From Spirochaetales bacterium (GTDB taxonomy: Bacteria > Spirochaetota > JAAYUW01), in the NCBI GenBank assembly GCA_012797605.1, contig JAAZOT010000029.1:1-51034 (forward strand): a DNA stretch of 51,034 bases, written 5' to 3'. Below are positions 35,355-44,042 of the stretch, piece by piece. Both the position numbers and the translations under genes were made by a program. The notes below the pieces were generated by a model. It did not search any database. It saw nothing but the letters and a program-made list of their open reading frames with translations, and was not told the origin of the DNA. Numbering within the stretch: the first letter of the stretch is position 1; every line of letters begins with the position of its first letter.

Positions 35355-36599
35355 ATGCGAGATATACATCAAATCAAACTTTTAATATTTATAATAGCAG
35401 CCATAATTTTTAGTTTATTGATTTCATCTATCTTATTTTTAAGTGGGATTGAAATAAATATTATAGTTGTTGCTTTAATTTTAGGGGTTTCCATCATATT
35501 TGTTACTACCTTATATTTAACTATCTATCTTGTTGATAAAAACTTCTTAAAAGAGATAAACGAGGCATTAGAAAAAGTAGGTAAAGGTGAGTTAACCTCT
35601 GGTAAAATCTCTTTTGAAGGTGCTTTTGCAATAAAGATAAGAAAAAATCTAGATAGTTTTATTGATTTTTTATCTGATACCTTAAAAAAAATTGAATTTT
35701 CGGTTCTTGATATAAATGGAAATGCTAGTACATTAAGCATGTTTTCTGAAAATATTAGCGAGAGAATTGCAAACGAAAGAGACACTATTAATGAAATAAC
35801 AAAATCTATGACAGAATTAAAAGCTATTGCCGATTCCATTAAAGAATACGCAACAATTGCCAAAGACCTTTCAGTAAAAAATAGGGAAAGGATTTTTAAT
35901 TCTACCGAATCAATCAAGAATCTTATTCAGTCTATGAATGAAATATCTGAATCTTCGAGTTCTATAAATGAAGTGGCGAAATTTATTGCTGAGGTTGCCG
36001 ATGAAACAAATCTTCTTGCATTAAATGCTTCAATAGAAGCTTCTCGTGCAGGAGCAGAAGGAGCTGGTTTTTCAATTGTCGCATCAGAAATAAGAAATTT
36101 GGCGGAAAACTCTTCATCTGCCATTAAAAAAATTACAGATACAGTAGATAGACTTATCAAAAGTGTGTCAAAAGGTGTGAATTTCTCGAATGAAGCGAAT
36201 GAAGCTTTAAATGATATTATAACAGGTATTAATGATACAGCAAAAACTATAGAAGAGATTGACTCAAAAATAACAACACAAACTCAGGTTACAGGACAAA
36301 TATATGATGAGATAGAGAATGTTAATAAACTAGTTATTCAAAATTCAGAATTATTGATAGAGATGCTTACTTCAATTCAAAATCTTTCAAAACAGAGTGA
36401 TATATTGAAAGAAATTGCCTCTTCCTTTAAGAAAGAACATCAAGATGATATGTCCAACCATATTTTTGGAGTCGAAAATTTTACTTCAACAGAGAATAAA
36501 GATTTTGAGTTTTCTAAAAATATTGGAACATCTAAAAATATTGATACTACAAAAGAGATTGATTCTTCAATTGAAATTAAAGATATCGTACCTAGATAA
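35355..36599 (+). CDS. Methyl-accepting chemotaxis protein with two TM segments and no sensor domain
   Basis: 414 residues. Two closely spaced TM segments (about 8-33 and 36-57) leave only a few residues outside the membrane, so there is no periplasmic sensor. A short HAMP-like stretch follows, then the signalling domain (about 110-380). The tip is canonical: DETNLLALNASIEASRAGAEGAGFSIVASEIRNLAENS (216-253). It should bind CheA/CheW, unlike the two seven-TM receptors at 11-15 kb. The C-terminus is a Lys/Thr/Ile-rich repeat (GTSKNIDTTKEIDSSIEIKD) with no CheR/CheB docking pentapeptide. GGAG is 6 nt before the ATG. It may sense membrane state or partner proteins (inference). Confidence 0.92.
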   Translation: MRDIHQIKLLIFIIAAIIFSLLISSILFLSGIEINIIVVALILGVSIIFVTTLYLTIYLVDKNFLKEINEALEKVGKGELTSGKISFEGAFAIKIRKNLDSFIDFLSDTLKKIEFSVLDINGNASTLSMFSENISERIANERDTINEITKSMTELKAIADSIKEYATIAKDLSVKNRERIFNSTESIKNLIQSMNEISESSSSINEVAKFIAEVADETNLLALNASIEASRAGAEGAGFSIVASEIRNLAENSSSAIKKITDTVDRLIKSVSKGVNFSNEANEALNDIITGINDTAKTIEEIDSKITTQTQVTGQIYDEIENVNKLVIQNSELLIEMLTSIQNLSKQSDILKEIASSFKKEHQDDMSNHIFGVENFTSTENKDFEFSKNIGTSKNIDTTKEIDSSIEIKDIVPR

Positions 36600-36607
36600 A
36601 AATTGAA

Positions 36608-37591
36608 ATGACTCAGAAAAGATATTTATCTGCTTCTGCATATTTTAGAGAAAAATTTGGCAAAAAATTTAGAAGATTACCTGTTGATGCTGGTTTTTTA
36701 TGTCCAGGAAGATGCATCTATTGTTCTTCATGGGGTTCTTTAGCATATAGCTCTTTTAAGATTGTAAAATCTAGTCTTGAAGAAGATAATAAATATATAA
36801 ATGAAAGATTATCAAAAAGATTAGATATTGAACAAAGATTTCTTCTTATTAAAAATCAAGTAGAAAATTTTTTAAAAAACAATAAAGAATTTTCAATTCA
36901 ATCATCTGAAACAAAAAATTTGCTCTATCTATACTTTCAAGCATTTTCAAATACATTTGATACTAAAGAAAACTTAAGAAAGATTTATGATTATGCCTTG
37001 AGTCTAGCAAAATTTGATGGTATTTTTATAGGAACTAGACCAGATTGTATAGATGAAGAAAAAGTAGAATTGTTAGCCAATTATTCAAAACATTATGATC
37101 TATGGCTTGAACTTGGTCTTCAATCTTCTCATGATAGAACTTTAAAATATATAAATAGAAAGCATAATGCGAAAGACTATGAAAAAGCAGTGAAGTTACT
37201 AAAATCTTATGGAATCAAAGTTATTTCTCATATTATTGTTGGATTGTACGATGAAAAGCAAGAAGATTTAATTAAAACAATTGAATTTTTGAATGAGCTT
37301 GAGATTGATGGTATTAAATTTCATCATCTTTATATTTTATCAAATACCGAAATATTAAAATATTATGAAAGAGGCATTCAGAAATTATTAAGTGAAAAAG
37401 AATACATTGTTCAAGTTTCAAGTGCTTTGCAATACCTTAAAAAGGAGATAGTAATATTTAGACTATTTTCAGATCCAGAAGAAGGTTTTATCGCTCCTAA
37501 ATGGCATTTAAAAAAAACGGAATTGTTAAATGAATTTGATAAATATTTAGAGGAAAATGATATTTGGCAGGGGAAATTGTGGAAAAACTAA
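36608..37591 (+). CDS. yhcC: Radical SAM protein of the TIGR01212/YhcC family
   Basis: 327 residues. The 4Fe-4S site is C32-x3-C36-x2-C39 (FLCPGRCIYCSSWGS), preceded by the RRLPVDAG motif of the YhcC/TIGR01212 family. YhcC proteins usually carry a longer loop before the third Cys (CPNRDGTKG...CxFC); here it is shortened to the plain radical-SAM spacing. Later family features: LWLELGLQSSHDRTLKYINRKH, GIKVISHIIVGLYDE and DGIKFHHLYIL. The substrate of this family is unknown. It starts 8 nt after the MCP stop and its end overlaps the next gene by 13 nt. Confidence 0.88.
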   Translation: MTQKRYLSASAYFREKFGKKFRRLPVDAGFLCPGRCIYCSSWGSLAYSSFKIVKSSLEEDNKYINERLSKRLDIEQRFLLIKNQVENFLKNNKEFSIQSSETKNLLYLYFQAFSNTFDTKENLRKIYDYALSLAKFDGIFIGTRPDCIDEEKVELLANYSKHYDLWLELGLQSSHDRTLKYINRKHNAKDYEKAVKLLKSYGIKVISHIIVGLYDEKQEDLIKTIEFLNELEIDGIKFHHLYILSNTEILKYYERGIQKLLSEKEYIVQVSSALQYLKKEIVIFRLFSDPEEGFIAPKWHLKKTELLNEFDKYLEENDIWQGKLWKN

Positions 37592-39177
37592 ATAAAAAAT
37601 TGAATAAAATTATTAAAGTTTTTTCAGTTTTAACAATTTTTTTAATTATATCAATTAGTTTAATTATATCAATTAGCTGTGGTTATAATAATGATAAAAG
37701 CAACTTTATCATCGGTATAGGTTCAATAAAGACATTGAATCCATTTTTGTCCAGCTTAAAAGATGAAAGAACAATAAATTACCTTATCTATGGTTCATTA
37801 TTTTATATGAAAAACCATATTTTTAAATTTGAACCTTTTATTGCTAAAAAATTTTCTTTTTATGAGAATAAGATAATAGTAGAAATAAATGATGATATCT
37901 ATGATTCAGATGAAAACTCGATTAATAGCCAGTTTTTATCAAAATATTTTAATTACCTTCAAAAAAAGTCATTAAATGATGATGACTCTTTTATACCAGA
38001 TATTAAAGGATTAATAATAGAAAATGATGAAAACAATCTTGTTGTTAAATTTAATGATAAGCTATCTCAGGTTGAAAGGATACAAAAAGTTGGACACCTT
38101 TTTACTTTACCTATTTTAAGTCCAAGTGTTTTCGAAAAGATTGAAGAAAAAGAAGAGAATTTTTATCATTATGGAAATTTAGAGGATCAAAAGATACCAA
38201 TTGTTTCAACTGGCAAGTGGAAAATAAAAGAGATGAACTCGGAATATATTGAGATTGAGAAATTTTATAAAGGGAAAAAAAATAAAATAAAAAAAGAAGA
38301 AAAAACAATTTTATTTAAGATAATAAAAGATAACAATCAAATTTTAGAGGATCTCATAGACAAAAAAATAGACTTGTGTTTTGGGGATCAAATAGATGCT
38401 CAGTTTTTACAAAATTTTTATACTATTAAAAAAATCGCAATCAATGATCCAGAATCTTTTTATGCTTTGTTTTTTAACTTCCAAAGTTCCAATATAGATA
38501 ATAAGAAAATCATTGAAGATCTGAATTTTAGAAAGTTTATCTATAACATTATTAATAAAGATATTAAAAACAGAAGAATTAATTCTGAGCTTTATATAAC
38601 TCCAGCCCATCTTATTAAGAGAGGAATTAGCTCTATAGATAAAAAATATTTAAATGAATTTATAAAAAATTATCAGAATAGTTTTTCATTATTCGCTATT
38701 TCTGATGATACTTTTGCCTTATCTTTAATGCAAAGTATAAATGATATTCTTACTTCAAAAGGATTAAATATAAATGCATATGGAGAAAATTTAAATAATA
38801 TGATTGCAAGAATATATGCTACTAAAAATTGGGACTTTTTTATAACGACTCTTTCGATAGATTATCCATTTTTAATTGATTTTGAACTATATGATCCCTT
38901 TAGTTTTCAGCATATATTTAATGTTAATCTTGATAAAAATATAGATCTTCTTTTGCCATTCGAAAGCGAAATTTATAATAACTTAGAGCAAAATGTAGAA
39001 CTAATAATTAAAAATCCAAAGAAAATATATAATGAAATTGAAAAACAAATCCATAAAAACTATTACTTTATTCCTTTGATAGAAGATAAAGTATACCTTT
39101 TTTTCAATAGAAAAATTAAAATAAAAAATGCTGAAATTTTAAATAAAGGCTATTTTATTCATTATATATTTGATTAA
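37579..39177 (+). CDS. Lipoprotein, extracytoplasmic solute-binding protein family 5
   Basis: 532 residues from GTG 37579, with AGGGGA just upstream; a TTG at 37564 is less suited because it lies before that ribosome site. The signal peptide is unusually repetitive, owing to a perfect 18-bp duplication (LIISIS twice), and ends in the lipobox IISIS-C with Cys34. The mature part begins with the DppA/OppA-like phrase GIGSIKTLNPFLSSLKDERTINYLIYGSLF and has the family's two-lobe layout with KFNDKLSQ and FRKFIYNIINKDIKN, although it is divergent. No permease or ATPase gene is nearby, so it either uses a transporter encoded elsewhere or is a dedicated sensor. Peptide substrate is inferred. Confidence 0.78.
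   Translation: MEKLNKKLNKIIKVFSVLTIFLIISISLIISISCGYNNDKSNFIIGIGSIKTLNPFLSSLKDERTINYLIYGSLFYMKNHIFKFEPFIAKKFSFYENKIIVEINDDIYDSDENSINSQFLSKYFNYLQKKSLNDDDSFIPDIKGLIIENDENNLVVKFNDKLSQVERIQKVGHLFTLPILSPSVFEKIEEKEENFYHYGNLEDQKIPIVSTGKWKIKEMNSEYIEIEKFYKGKKNKIKKEEKTILFKIIKDNNQILEDLIDKKIDLCFGDQIDAQFLQNFYTIKKIAINDPESFYALFFNFQSSNIDNKKIIEDLNFRKFIYNIINKDIKNRRINSELYITPAHLIKRGISSIDKKYLNEFIKNYQNSFSLFAISDDTFALSLMQSINDILTSKGLNINAYGENLNNMIARIYATKNWDFFITTLSIDYPFLIDFELYDPFSFQHIFNVNLDKNIDLLLPFESEIYNNLEQNVELIIKNPKKIYNEIEKQIHKNYYFIPLIEDKVYLFFNRKIKIKNAEILNKGYFIHYIFD
37641..37676 (+). repeat. Perfect 18-bp tandem duplication inside a signal peptide
   Basis: TTTAATTATATCAATTAG is present at 37641-37658 and at 37659-37676 with no mismatch. 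As 18 is a multiple of three the frame is kept, and the effect is to repeat six residues of the hydrophobic core just before the lipobox Cys. It probably arose by slippage and lengthens the signal peptide core. Confidence 0.85.
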
Positions 39178-39180
39178 ATA

Positions 39181-39208
39181 TTGACAAAATATAAAGCATG
39201 ATTAAATT
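39181..39208 (+). promoter_or_regulatory. Candidate promoter upstream of the PadR gene
   Basis: A perfect TTGACA at 39181-39186, 3 nt after the stop of the solute-binding protein gene, is followed after 16 nt by TAAATT (39203-39208, 4 of 6 consensus bases). Transcription would begin near 39215, about 35 nt before the PadR coding region. The -10 match is weak, so this is tentative. Confidence 0.35.
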
Positions 39209-39240
39209 CAAATTAGTTTATTAAAATAATAAAGTGAGTT

Positions 39241-39765
39241 TTGGAGGCGTTTATCAAAACAACAGAATTGGAATATGTTATTCTTGGTTTAGTATCTATG
39301 AATGATTTTTCTGGCTATGACATTAAAAAGATTTTTGACAAATCTTACATCATCCGTTGGTCAGCTTCCCCAGGTTCCATTTACCCAGCATTAAAAAGAC
39401 TAGAAAAAAGAGGTTTATTAAAAAGTAAAAGAATATTGGATGGCAAAATTCCAAAAGAAGTATATTCAATAACCGAAGAAGGTAAAATAAAGATTAAAGA
39501 GTGGTTAAAAGAACCTTTTAAGGGGAATGCTATCACCAGGTTTGGTCTTGAGTTAAAACTTCTATTTTTACATAATCTGACCAATCAAGAAAGAAAAGTG
39601 TTCCTCACTAGACAAATAGAGGAAATCAACAAATGCATAGACAATCTACCTAAATGGAAGATTGAGATGGATGTAAAAAATAGGTATAGAGACATGCTCT
39701 ATGAAGAAAAATTAAGAGAATTTAAGCAAAACATTAAATTCATTGAAAGTCTTTTGGAAATATAA
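39241..39765 (+). CDS. PadR-family transcriptional regulator
   Basis: About 174 residues. N-terminal winged helix: EYVILGLVSMNDFSGYDIKK, then SPGSIYPALKRLEKRGLLK (recognition helix and wing), with KIPKEVYSITEEGKIKI as the wing strand. The C-terminal helical dimer domain (about 100-170) is of the longer PadR/Vir type. The start is uncertain: TTG 39241 is the first start codon in the frame, but GGAGG at 39243-39247 points to a start about 5 nt later, where codon 39253 is ATC. Starting there would give KTTELEYVILG, which is the usual PadR N-terminal length. It lies upstream of a lipoprotein, transaldolase and ygfK on the same strand, which it may control. Confidence 0.88.
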   Translation: MEAFIKTTELEYVILGLVSMNDFSGYDIKKIFDKSYIIRWSASPGSIYPALKRLEKRGLLKSKRILDGKIPKEVYSITEEGKIKIKEWLKEPFKGNAITRFGLELKLLFLHNLTNQERKVFLTRQIEEINKCIDNLPKWKIEMDVKNRYRDMLYEEKLREFKQNIKFIESLLEI

Positions 39766-39770
39766 GATTT

Positions 39771-39780
39771 AGAGGCCTCT
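39771..39780 (+). other. 10-bp perfect palindrome over the ribosome site of the TPR lipoprotein gene
   Basis: AGAGGCCTCT lies 6 nt after the PadR stop and 1 nt before the next ATG; its AGAGG arm would serve as Shine-Dalgarno. It is unusually GC-rich for this region. It does not resemble the ATGT-N8-ACAT operator known for PadR proteins, so calling it an operator would be a guess. Confidence 0.35.
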
Positions 39781-39781
39781 A

Positions 39782-40174
39782 ATGAACAACAAGATACTTT
39801 TACTATTGGTTTTCTTAACTTTTACCTTGCTTTTTTCCTGTCAAACTTATAAGTATAATATCACTGATTCGACTGGAAATCTTTATTCACCTGAAAAACT
39901 TCTACTTGAAGGGCAACTTGCCTTTGATAATCAATCTTATGATGTGGCTATAAAATATTTTATGACTATCTTAGAAAAATACCCAGATAATAAAGAATTT
40001 ACCTCCTGGGCATGTTATGAGATAGGTTTTGTTTATTTTACAATGAAAAAGTATGATCTTGCAAAGCAATGGTTTACAAAAGTCTTAGAACAATATAATG
40101 GTTCAAATGCCGCTGTTAAACTTGCAACATATATGCTCCAAAAGATTGAAGAAATAATGAAAAAAAAGAAGTAA
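39782..40174 (+). CDS. TPR lipoprotein, BamD/YbgF-like
   Basis: 130 residues. The signal peptide ends at LLFS-C, so Cys20 carries lipid. Two tetratricopeptide units follow: LLEGQLAFDNQSYDVAIKYFMTILEKYP (about 42-69) and ACYEIGFVYFTMKKYDLAKQWFTKVLEQY (about 78-106), then a helix and a Lys-rich tail. Such small lipoproteins act as scaffolds in envelope complexes (outer-membrane assembly or Tol-Pal), but it is much shorter than BamD. It lies 3 nt before the transaldolase gene, so the two are co-transcribed. Confidence 0.78.
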   Translation: MNNKILLLLVFLTFTLLFSCQTYKYNITDSTGNLYSPEKLLLEGQLAFDNQSYDVAIKYFMTILEKYPDNKEFTSWACYEIGFVYFTMKKYDLAKQWFTKVLEQYNGSNAAVKLATYMLQKIEEIMKKKK

Positions 40175-40177
40175 ATT

Positions 40178-40825
40178 ATGAAGATATTCCTAGACACCGC
40201 GAATTTAGATGAAATAAAAAATGGCGTTGATCTTGGTTTAATAGATGGTGTTACAACAAATCCAACATTGATCTCAAAAGAAAATGTTGACTTCAAAACT
40301 AGAATTAAAGAGATTTGTGATTTAGTTAAAGGACCTACCTCAGCAGAAGTCATTGGAACAAATCACATGCAGATGATAGAAGAAGCAAGAATTTTGGCTT
40401 CTATCTCCCCTTATGTGGTTGTAAAAATTCCAATGACTGAAGAGGGGATTAAAGCCACTAAAATTTTATCATCAGAAGGAATAAAAACAAACCTCACCTT
40501 GATATTCACTCCTTTGCAAGCTTTGGTTGCCGCAAAAGCAGGAGCTACTTATGTCTCTCCTTTTGTGGGAAGACTCGACGATATTAGTAACGAAGGGATG
40601 AAACTTGTTGAAGATATAAAAAAAATTTTTATGAATTATTCCTTTCAAACTCAAATTATAGTAGCTTCAATAAGGCATCCAGAACATATTCTTAGAGCAG
40701 CAAAAATCGGTGCCGATATTGTAACTGTACCTTTGAATGTTCTTTTAAAAATTATGAAACATCCTTTAACAGATATTGGGCTTGAGACATTTTTAAAAGA
40801 TTGGGAAAAATATAAAAATAGATAG
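40178..40825 (+). CDS. fsa: Transaldolase (fructose-6-phosphate-aldolase/TalC type)
   Basis: 215 residues, the short transaldolase subfamily found in bacteria without the 320-aa form. The Schiff-base Lys is K83 in VVVKIPMT. Other conserved parts: [22 protein letters not shown], the [32 protein letters not shown] stretch and [12 protein letters not shown]. It moves a dihydroxyacetone unit between sugar phosphates in the non-oxidative pentose phosphate pathway; the pure aldolase reaction cannot be excluded. Only 44 nt separate it from ygfK. Confidence 0.94.
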   Translation: MKIFLDTANLDEIKNGVDLGLIDGVTTNPTLISKENVDFKTRIKEICDLVKGPTSAEVIGTNHMQMIEEARILASISPYVVVKIPMTEEGIKATKILSSEGIKTNLTLIFTPLQALVAAKAGATYVSPFVGRLDDISNEGMKLVEDIKKIFMNYSFQTQIIVASIRHPEHILRAAKIGADIVTVPLNVLLKIMKHPLTDIGLETFLKDWEKYKNR

Positions 40826-40869
40826 CCATCTTTCAATTATATTTCTTATTTTTCTTTATGGAGAGTCCT

Positions 40870-43800
40870 ATGGATGATACTATGAATCCTCTGGGTCTTG
40901 AACAGCTAATCTTTTCAATTTTTTCAGAATATACAAGATCTGGTTCAATTTTCAATATAGCCAATAACTATTTTTATAGACCATCATCAAAAGGTAGAAT
41001 AAATTTTTGGGGCAAATACTTGGACTTACCAATCGGTGTAGCCGCAGGTCCTCATACTCAGCTTTCTCAAAATATAATTAGTAGTTTTTTAACTGGTGCT
41101 AGATTCATTGAACTTAAAACAGTTCAAGATAACGATAACATTCAAGTAGATAAACCTTGCATCTACGCGGCTGATGAAGGATATAATGTAGAGTGGTCAA
41201 CAGAATTAAAAATAGATCAAGCTTTAGAAGAATATATTAATTCTTTCCTCGTTATCTTAGTTCTTCAAGATATATTAGATTTAAAAGTTCAATTTAAAGA
41301 AAAAAGTGATATTTTGGGTGATGGGTTCATTTTTGTATCAAGCATAGGTTACAGTTTTGAAGGCATAAGATCAGAAAAGGTAAATAGATTTATAAATGAA
41401 CTATCTGGAAAGGGCAAAAAAGTAAAAGAAATTACTTCAAAGCTTATTGAAATACTAAATCAGCCGTTTTGCCAAAAATTTGCAAGAAGTTTAGGAAAAA
41501 GATTCCCATTTCCCATACTTGAAAAAATCGCTACTGATTCTTATCCAATTGCACAGATTACCACATTGTCAACTATGCATGGGACTAAACCAGAAGAGAT
41601 CGAAACAATAATTAGATATCTTTTAGTTGAAAAGAAGCTAAATACTATACTTAAAGTTAATCCCACTCTTTTGGGGTATCAAAAGGTAAAAAGTCTACTT
41701 CATGGCCATGGATTTGGTTATATTAAATTGAGTGAAGAAAGTTTTGCTAAAGATTTATATATAGAAAAAGCCTTTGAAATTGTTGAAAGAGGTTTAACTA
41801 AAGCGGATGAAAGGAAATTACATTTTGGTATTAAAGTAAGCAATACACTACCAACAATAAATCAAACGAATATGAAAGGTCAGATGGCTTATCTTTCTGG
41901 AAGGGCTCTTTTCCCAATATCATTGGAAGTTGCAGAACTTTTCAGAAAAAAATTTAAAAATTTGGTAATCTCATTTTCTGCTGGAGCTAACCAAAAAAAT
42001 ATAAAAGAAATATTGACTAATGGTATCTATCCAGTAACAATTGTTACAGATTTGCTCAAACCTGGTGGTTACCATAGACTTAACAATATTGCAAAAGTAT
42101 CTGATTTTACAATATCCTTAAAGCATAAAAAGTTTAATGCGTCTGAAATAGCAACTGGAGAGCAGTATCAAAAATTATTGGGTCATCCATTTTACCCTTT
42201 AGAAAAAAAGGTAATAAAAACAAAAATTCCCATGTTTGATTGCTTTTTAGCACCATGCATTCAATCATGTCCTATAAATCAAGATGTTCCTTTATATTTA
42301 AGATTTATTGAGAAAAAAGATTATAGAAATGCTATAAAAGTTATCTTTTCTAAAAATCCTTTACCATTTATTACTTCTAAAATTTGTACTCATTTTTGCA
42401 TGTATAATTGTACACGAAAATTTTATGATAATTCTATTGAAATTAGAAATCAAAAACTGCTTGCTACTAAAAAAGGTTATAATTACTTAAGAGAATTTAT
42501 CAATGAAGAAAAGAAAAATATAAAAAAGAATAATATTAAAGTTGCAATTGTAGGATCAGGTCCAGCCGGACTTTCTGCGGCTAATTTTTTAGCTAGAACT
42601 GGATTTGATGTTACGATTTTTGAGAAGGAAGAAGAATATGGTGGATTAGTAACCTATGCTATTCCAAAATTTAGAATAAAGAAAAGTGAAATAGAAAAAG
42701 ATATAGCTCTATTAAAACTATTAAATGTTACGTTTGAGAATAGATATGTAGATAAAATATCCAAACTTAAAGATGAAGGATTCGAGTATATTATAGTAGC
42801 TACAGGTGCAAATAAATCCAAAAAGCTTGAATTTGAATATAGTGAAGGTAATCTTTTTGATTCTATTGAATTTTTAAAAGATTTTAATAATAAAAAAAAG
42901 ATAAAATTAGGAAAAGAAATTATTGTTATTGGTGGTGGAAATTCTGCCATGGATGCAGCAAGGGCAGCTAAAAGAATATATGGAGTCAAAGATGTTACTG
43001 TGGTTTATCGAAGAACTGAAAATGAACTACCAGCAGATAGGGAAGAGTATGAAAATGCAATTGCTGATGGGATTTGCTTTAGAATGTTAAGGCAACCAGT
43101 CTCATATAAAAATAAAACTTTAACTTGTGAAATAATGCAACTGACAGAAAAGGATAAAGATGGAAGAAGGAAAGCCGTACCGACTGGCAAATATGAACTT
43201 TTAAAAGCAGATTCAATAATAGTTGCAATTGGCGAAGAAATTGATAGAGAGTGGTGGACCGAAAATAACTTAGATAAGATTAAAGATGACCAAGAAATTT
43301 TTATTATAGGTGATATATTACACGGACCTTCTTCAATTGTAGAGGCAATATCAGATGCAAGAAAAGCAGTAGATATAATATTAAGAGAAAACAATGTTTT
43401 CGAAGATATATTTTCAAATATTTCACCTATAGATAATGTTAAAGTAATAGATGAAAAATCATTCATAGATAGGGGTAAAGTAAAATACCCATTAAAAGAA
43501 GATTACAAAAGATGCCTTGAATGTAATCTATACTGTGGAAGATGTGTCGATGTCTGCCCAAATAGAGCAAATAGTGCCATCCCTTTTTCAAATGAGGCTT
43601 TGAAAGATTATTATCAGATTATTCATATAGATTATCTATGCAATGAATGTGGTAACTGTGAAACTTTTTGCCCTTATGAAGGAAAACCTTATAAGGAAAA
43701 GTTTACAATTTTTGATTCTATTGAAAGGTTCAATGAATCAAGAAATCCAGGAATTTTTGTCGCTCCTTTTTATGATAAGGAGCAGATAATTATTAATTTG

Positions 43801-43953
43801 AGAAAGGATGACCAACAAACAATTAAAATAAATGCGCAGAGAATAAATAACCTCTTTCGTTCAAATGAGAATTCAATAGAATTAAAGTTTGCACTTCATC
43901 TAATAAATAATTATCCAGAAATTTTTAAGGACAACTTTAATTTTAATGAATAA
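40870..43953 (+). CDS. ygfK: YgfK-type flavin/iron-sulfur oxidoreductase (putative selenate reductase subunit)
   Basis: 1027 residues from ATG 40870, with GGAGAG 4 nt upstream; the ATG at 40858 overlaps that site. The start matches E. coli YgfK by its early GPHTQL and FIELKTVQ text. Domains: a dihydroorotate-dehydrogenase-like N-terminal half (about 1-430), a GltD-like cluster-binding segment beginning near 456 (FDCFLAPCIQSCP), an FAD-binding GSGPAGLSAANFLA (from 562), a pyridine-nucleotide-binding GGGNSAMDAA (from 688), and a C-terminal ferredoxin domain with C882/885/889/892/896 and C924/927/930/934. Established: YgfK lies with SsnA and XdhA-type genes and with orphan selD/yqeB/yqeC in selenium-dependent hydroxylase loci. 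The partner hydroxylase genes begin at 47.1 kb here. Confidence 0.93.
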   Translation: MDDTMNPLGLEQLIFSIFSEYTRSGSIFNIANNYFYRPSSKGRINFWGKYLDLPIGVAAGPHTQLSQNIISSFLTGARFIELKTVQDNDNIQVDKPCIYAADEGYNVEWSTELKIDQALEEYINSFLVILVLQDILDLKVQFKEKSDILGDGFIFVSSIGYSFEGIRSEKVNRFINELSGKGKKVKEITSKLIEILNQPFCQKFARSLGKRFPFPILEKIATDSYPIAQITTLSTMHGTKPEEIETIIRYLLVEKKLNTILKVNPTLLGYQKVKSLLHGHGFGYIKLSEESFAKDLYIEKAFEIVERGLTKADERKLHFGIKVSNTLPTINQTNMKGQMAYLSGRALFPISLEVAELFRKKFKNLVISFSAGANQKNIKEILTNGIYPVTIVTDLLKPGGYHRLNNIAKVSDFTISLKHKKFNASEIATGEQYQKLLGHPFYPLEKKVIKTKIPMFDCFLAPCIQSCPINQDVPLYLRFIEKKDYRNAIKVIFSKNPLPFITSKICTHFCMYNCTRKFYDNSIEIRNQKLLATKKGYNYLREFINEEKKNIKKNNIKVAIVGSGPAGLSAANFLARTGFDVTIFEKEEEYGGLVTYAIPKFRIKKSEIEKDIALLKLLNVTFENRYVDKISKLKDEGFEYIIVATGANKSKKLEFEYSEGNLFDSIEFLKDFNNKKKIKLGKEIIVIGGGNSAMDAARAAKRIYGVKDVTVVYRRTENELPADREEYENAIADGICFRMLRQPVSYKNKTLTCEIMQLTEKDKDGRRKAVPTGKYELLKADSIIVAIGEEIDREWWTENNLDKIKDDQEIFIIGDILHGPSSIVEAISDARKAVDIILRENNVFEDIFSNISPIDNVKVIDEKSFIDRGKVKYPLKEDYKRCLECNLYCGRCVDVCPNRANSAIPFSNEALKDYYQIIHIDYLCNECGNCETFCPYEGKPYKEKFTIFDSIERFNESRNPGIFVAPFYDKEQIIINLRKDDQQTIKINAQRINNLFRSNENSIELKFALHLINNYPEIFKDNFNFNE

Positions 43954-43963
43954 AATAAAATTC

Positions 43964-44016
43964 ATCTAATGAAAAAAAGACGCCCTTATTTCAAGGGCGT
44001 CTTTTTTTCATTAGAT
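43964..44016. terminator. Bidirectional intrinsic terminator with 24-bp perfect stem
   Basis: Left arm 43964-43987 and right arm 43993-44016 are perfectly complementary across 24 bp, with a 5-nt ATTTC loop. The core GACGCCCTT/AAGGGCGTC is GC-rich and is flanked by an A7 tract on the left arm and T7 on the right, so it has the hairpin-plus-U-tract form on both strands. It sits between convergent ygfK (ends 43953, +) and the C11 peptidase gene (ends 44043, -), exactly where a shared terminator is needed. Confidence 0.93.
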
Positions 44017-44042
44017 TTTAAAAAAGATTTTAAAAAGTTTGA

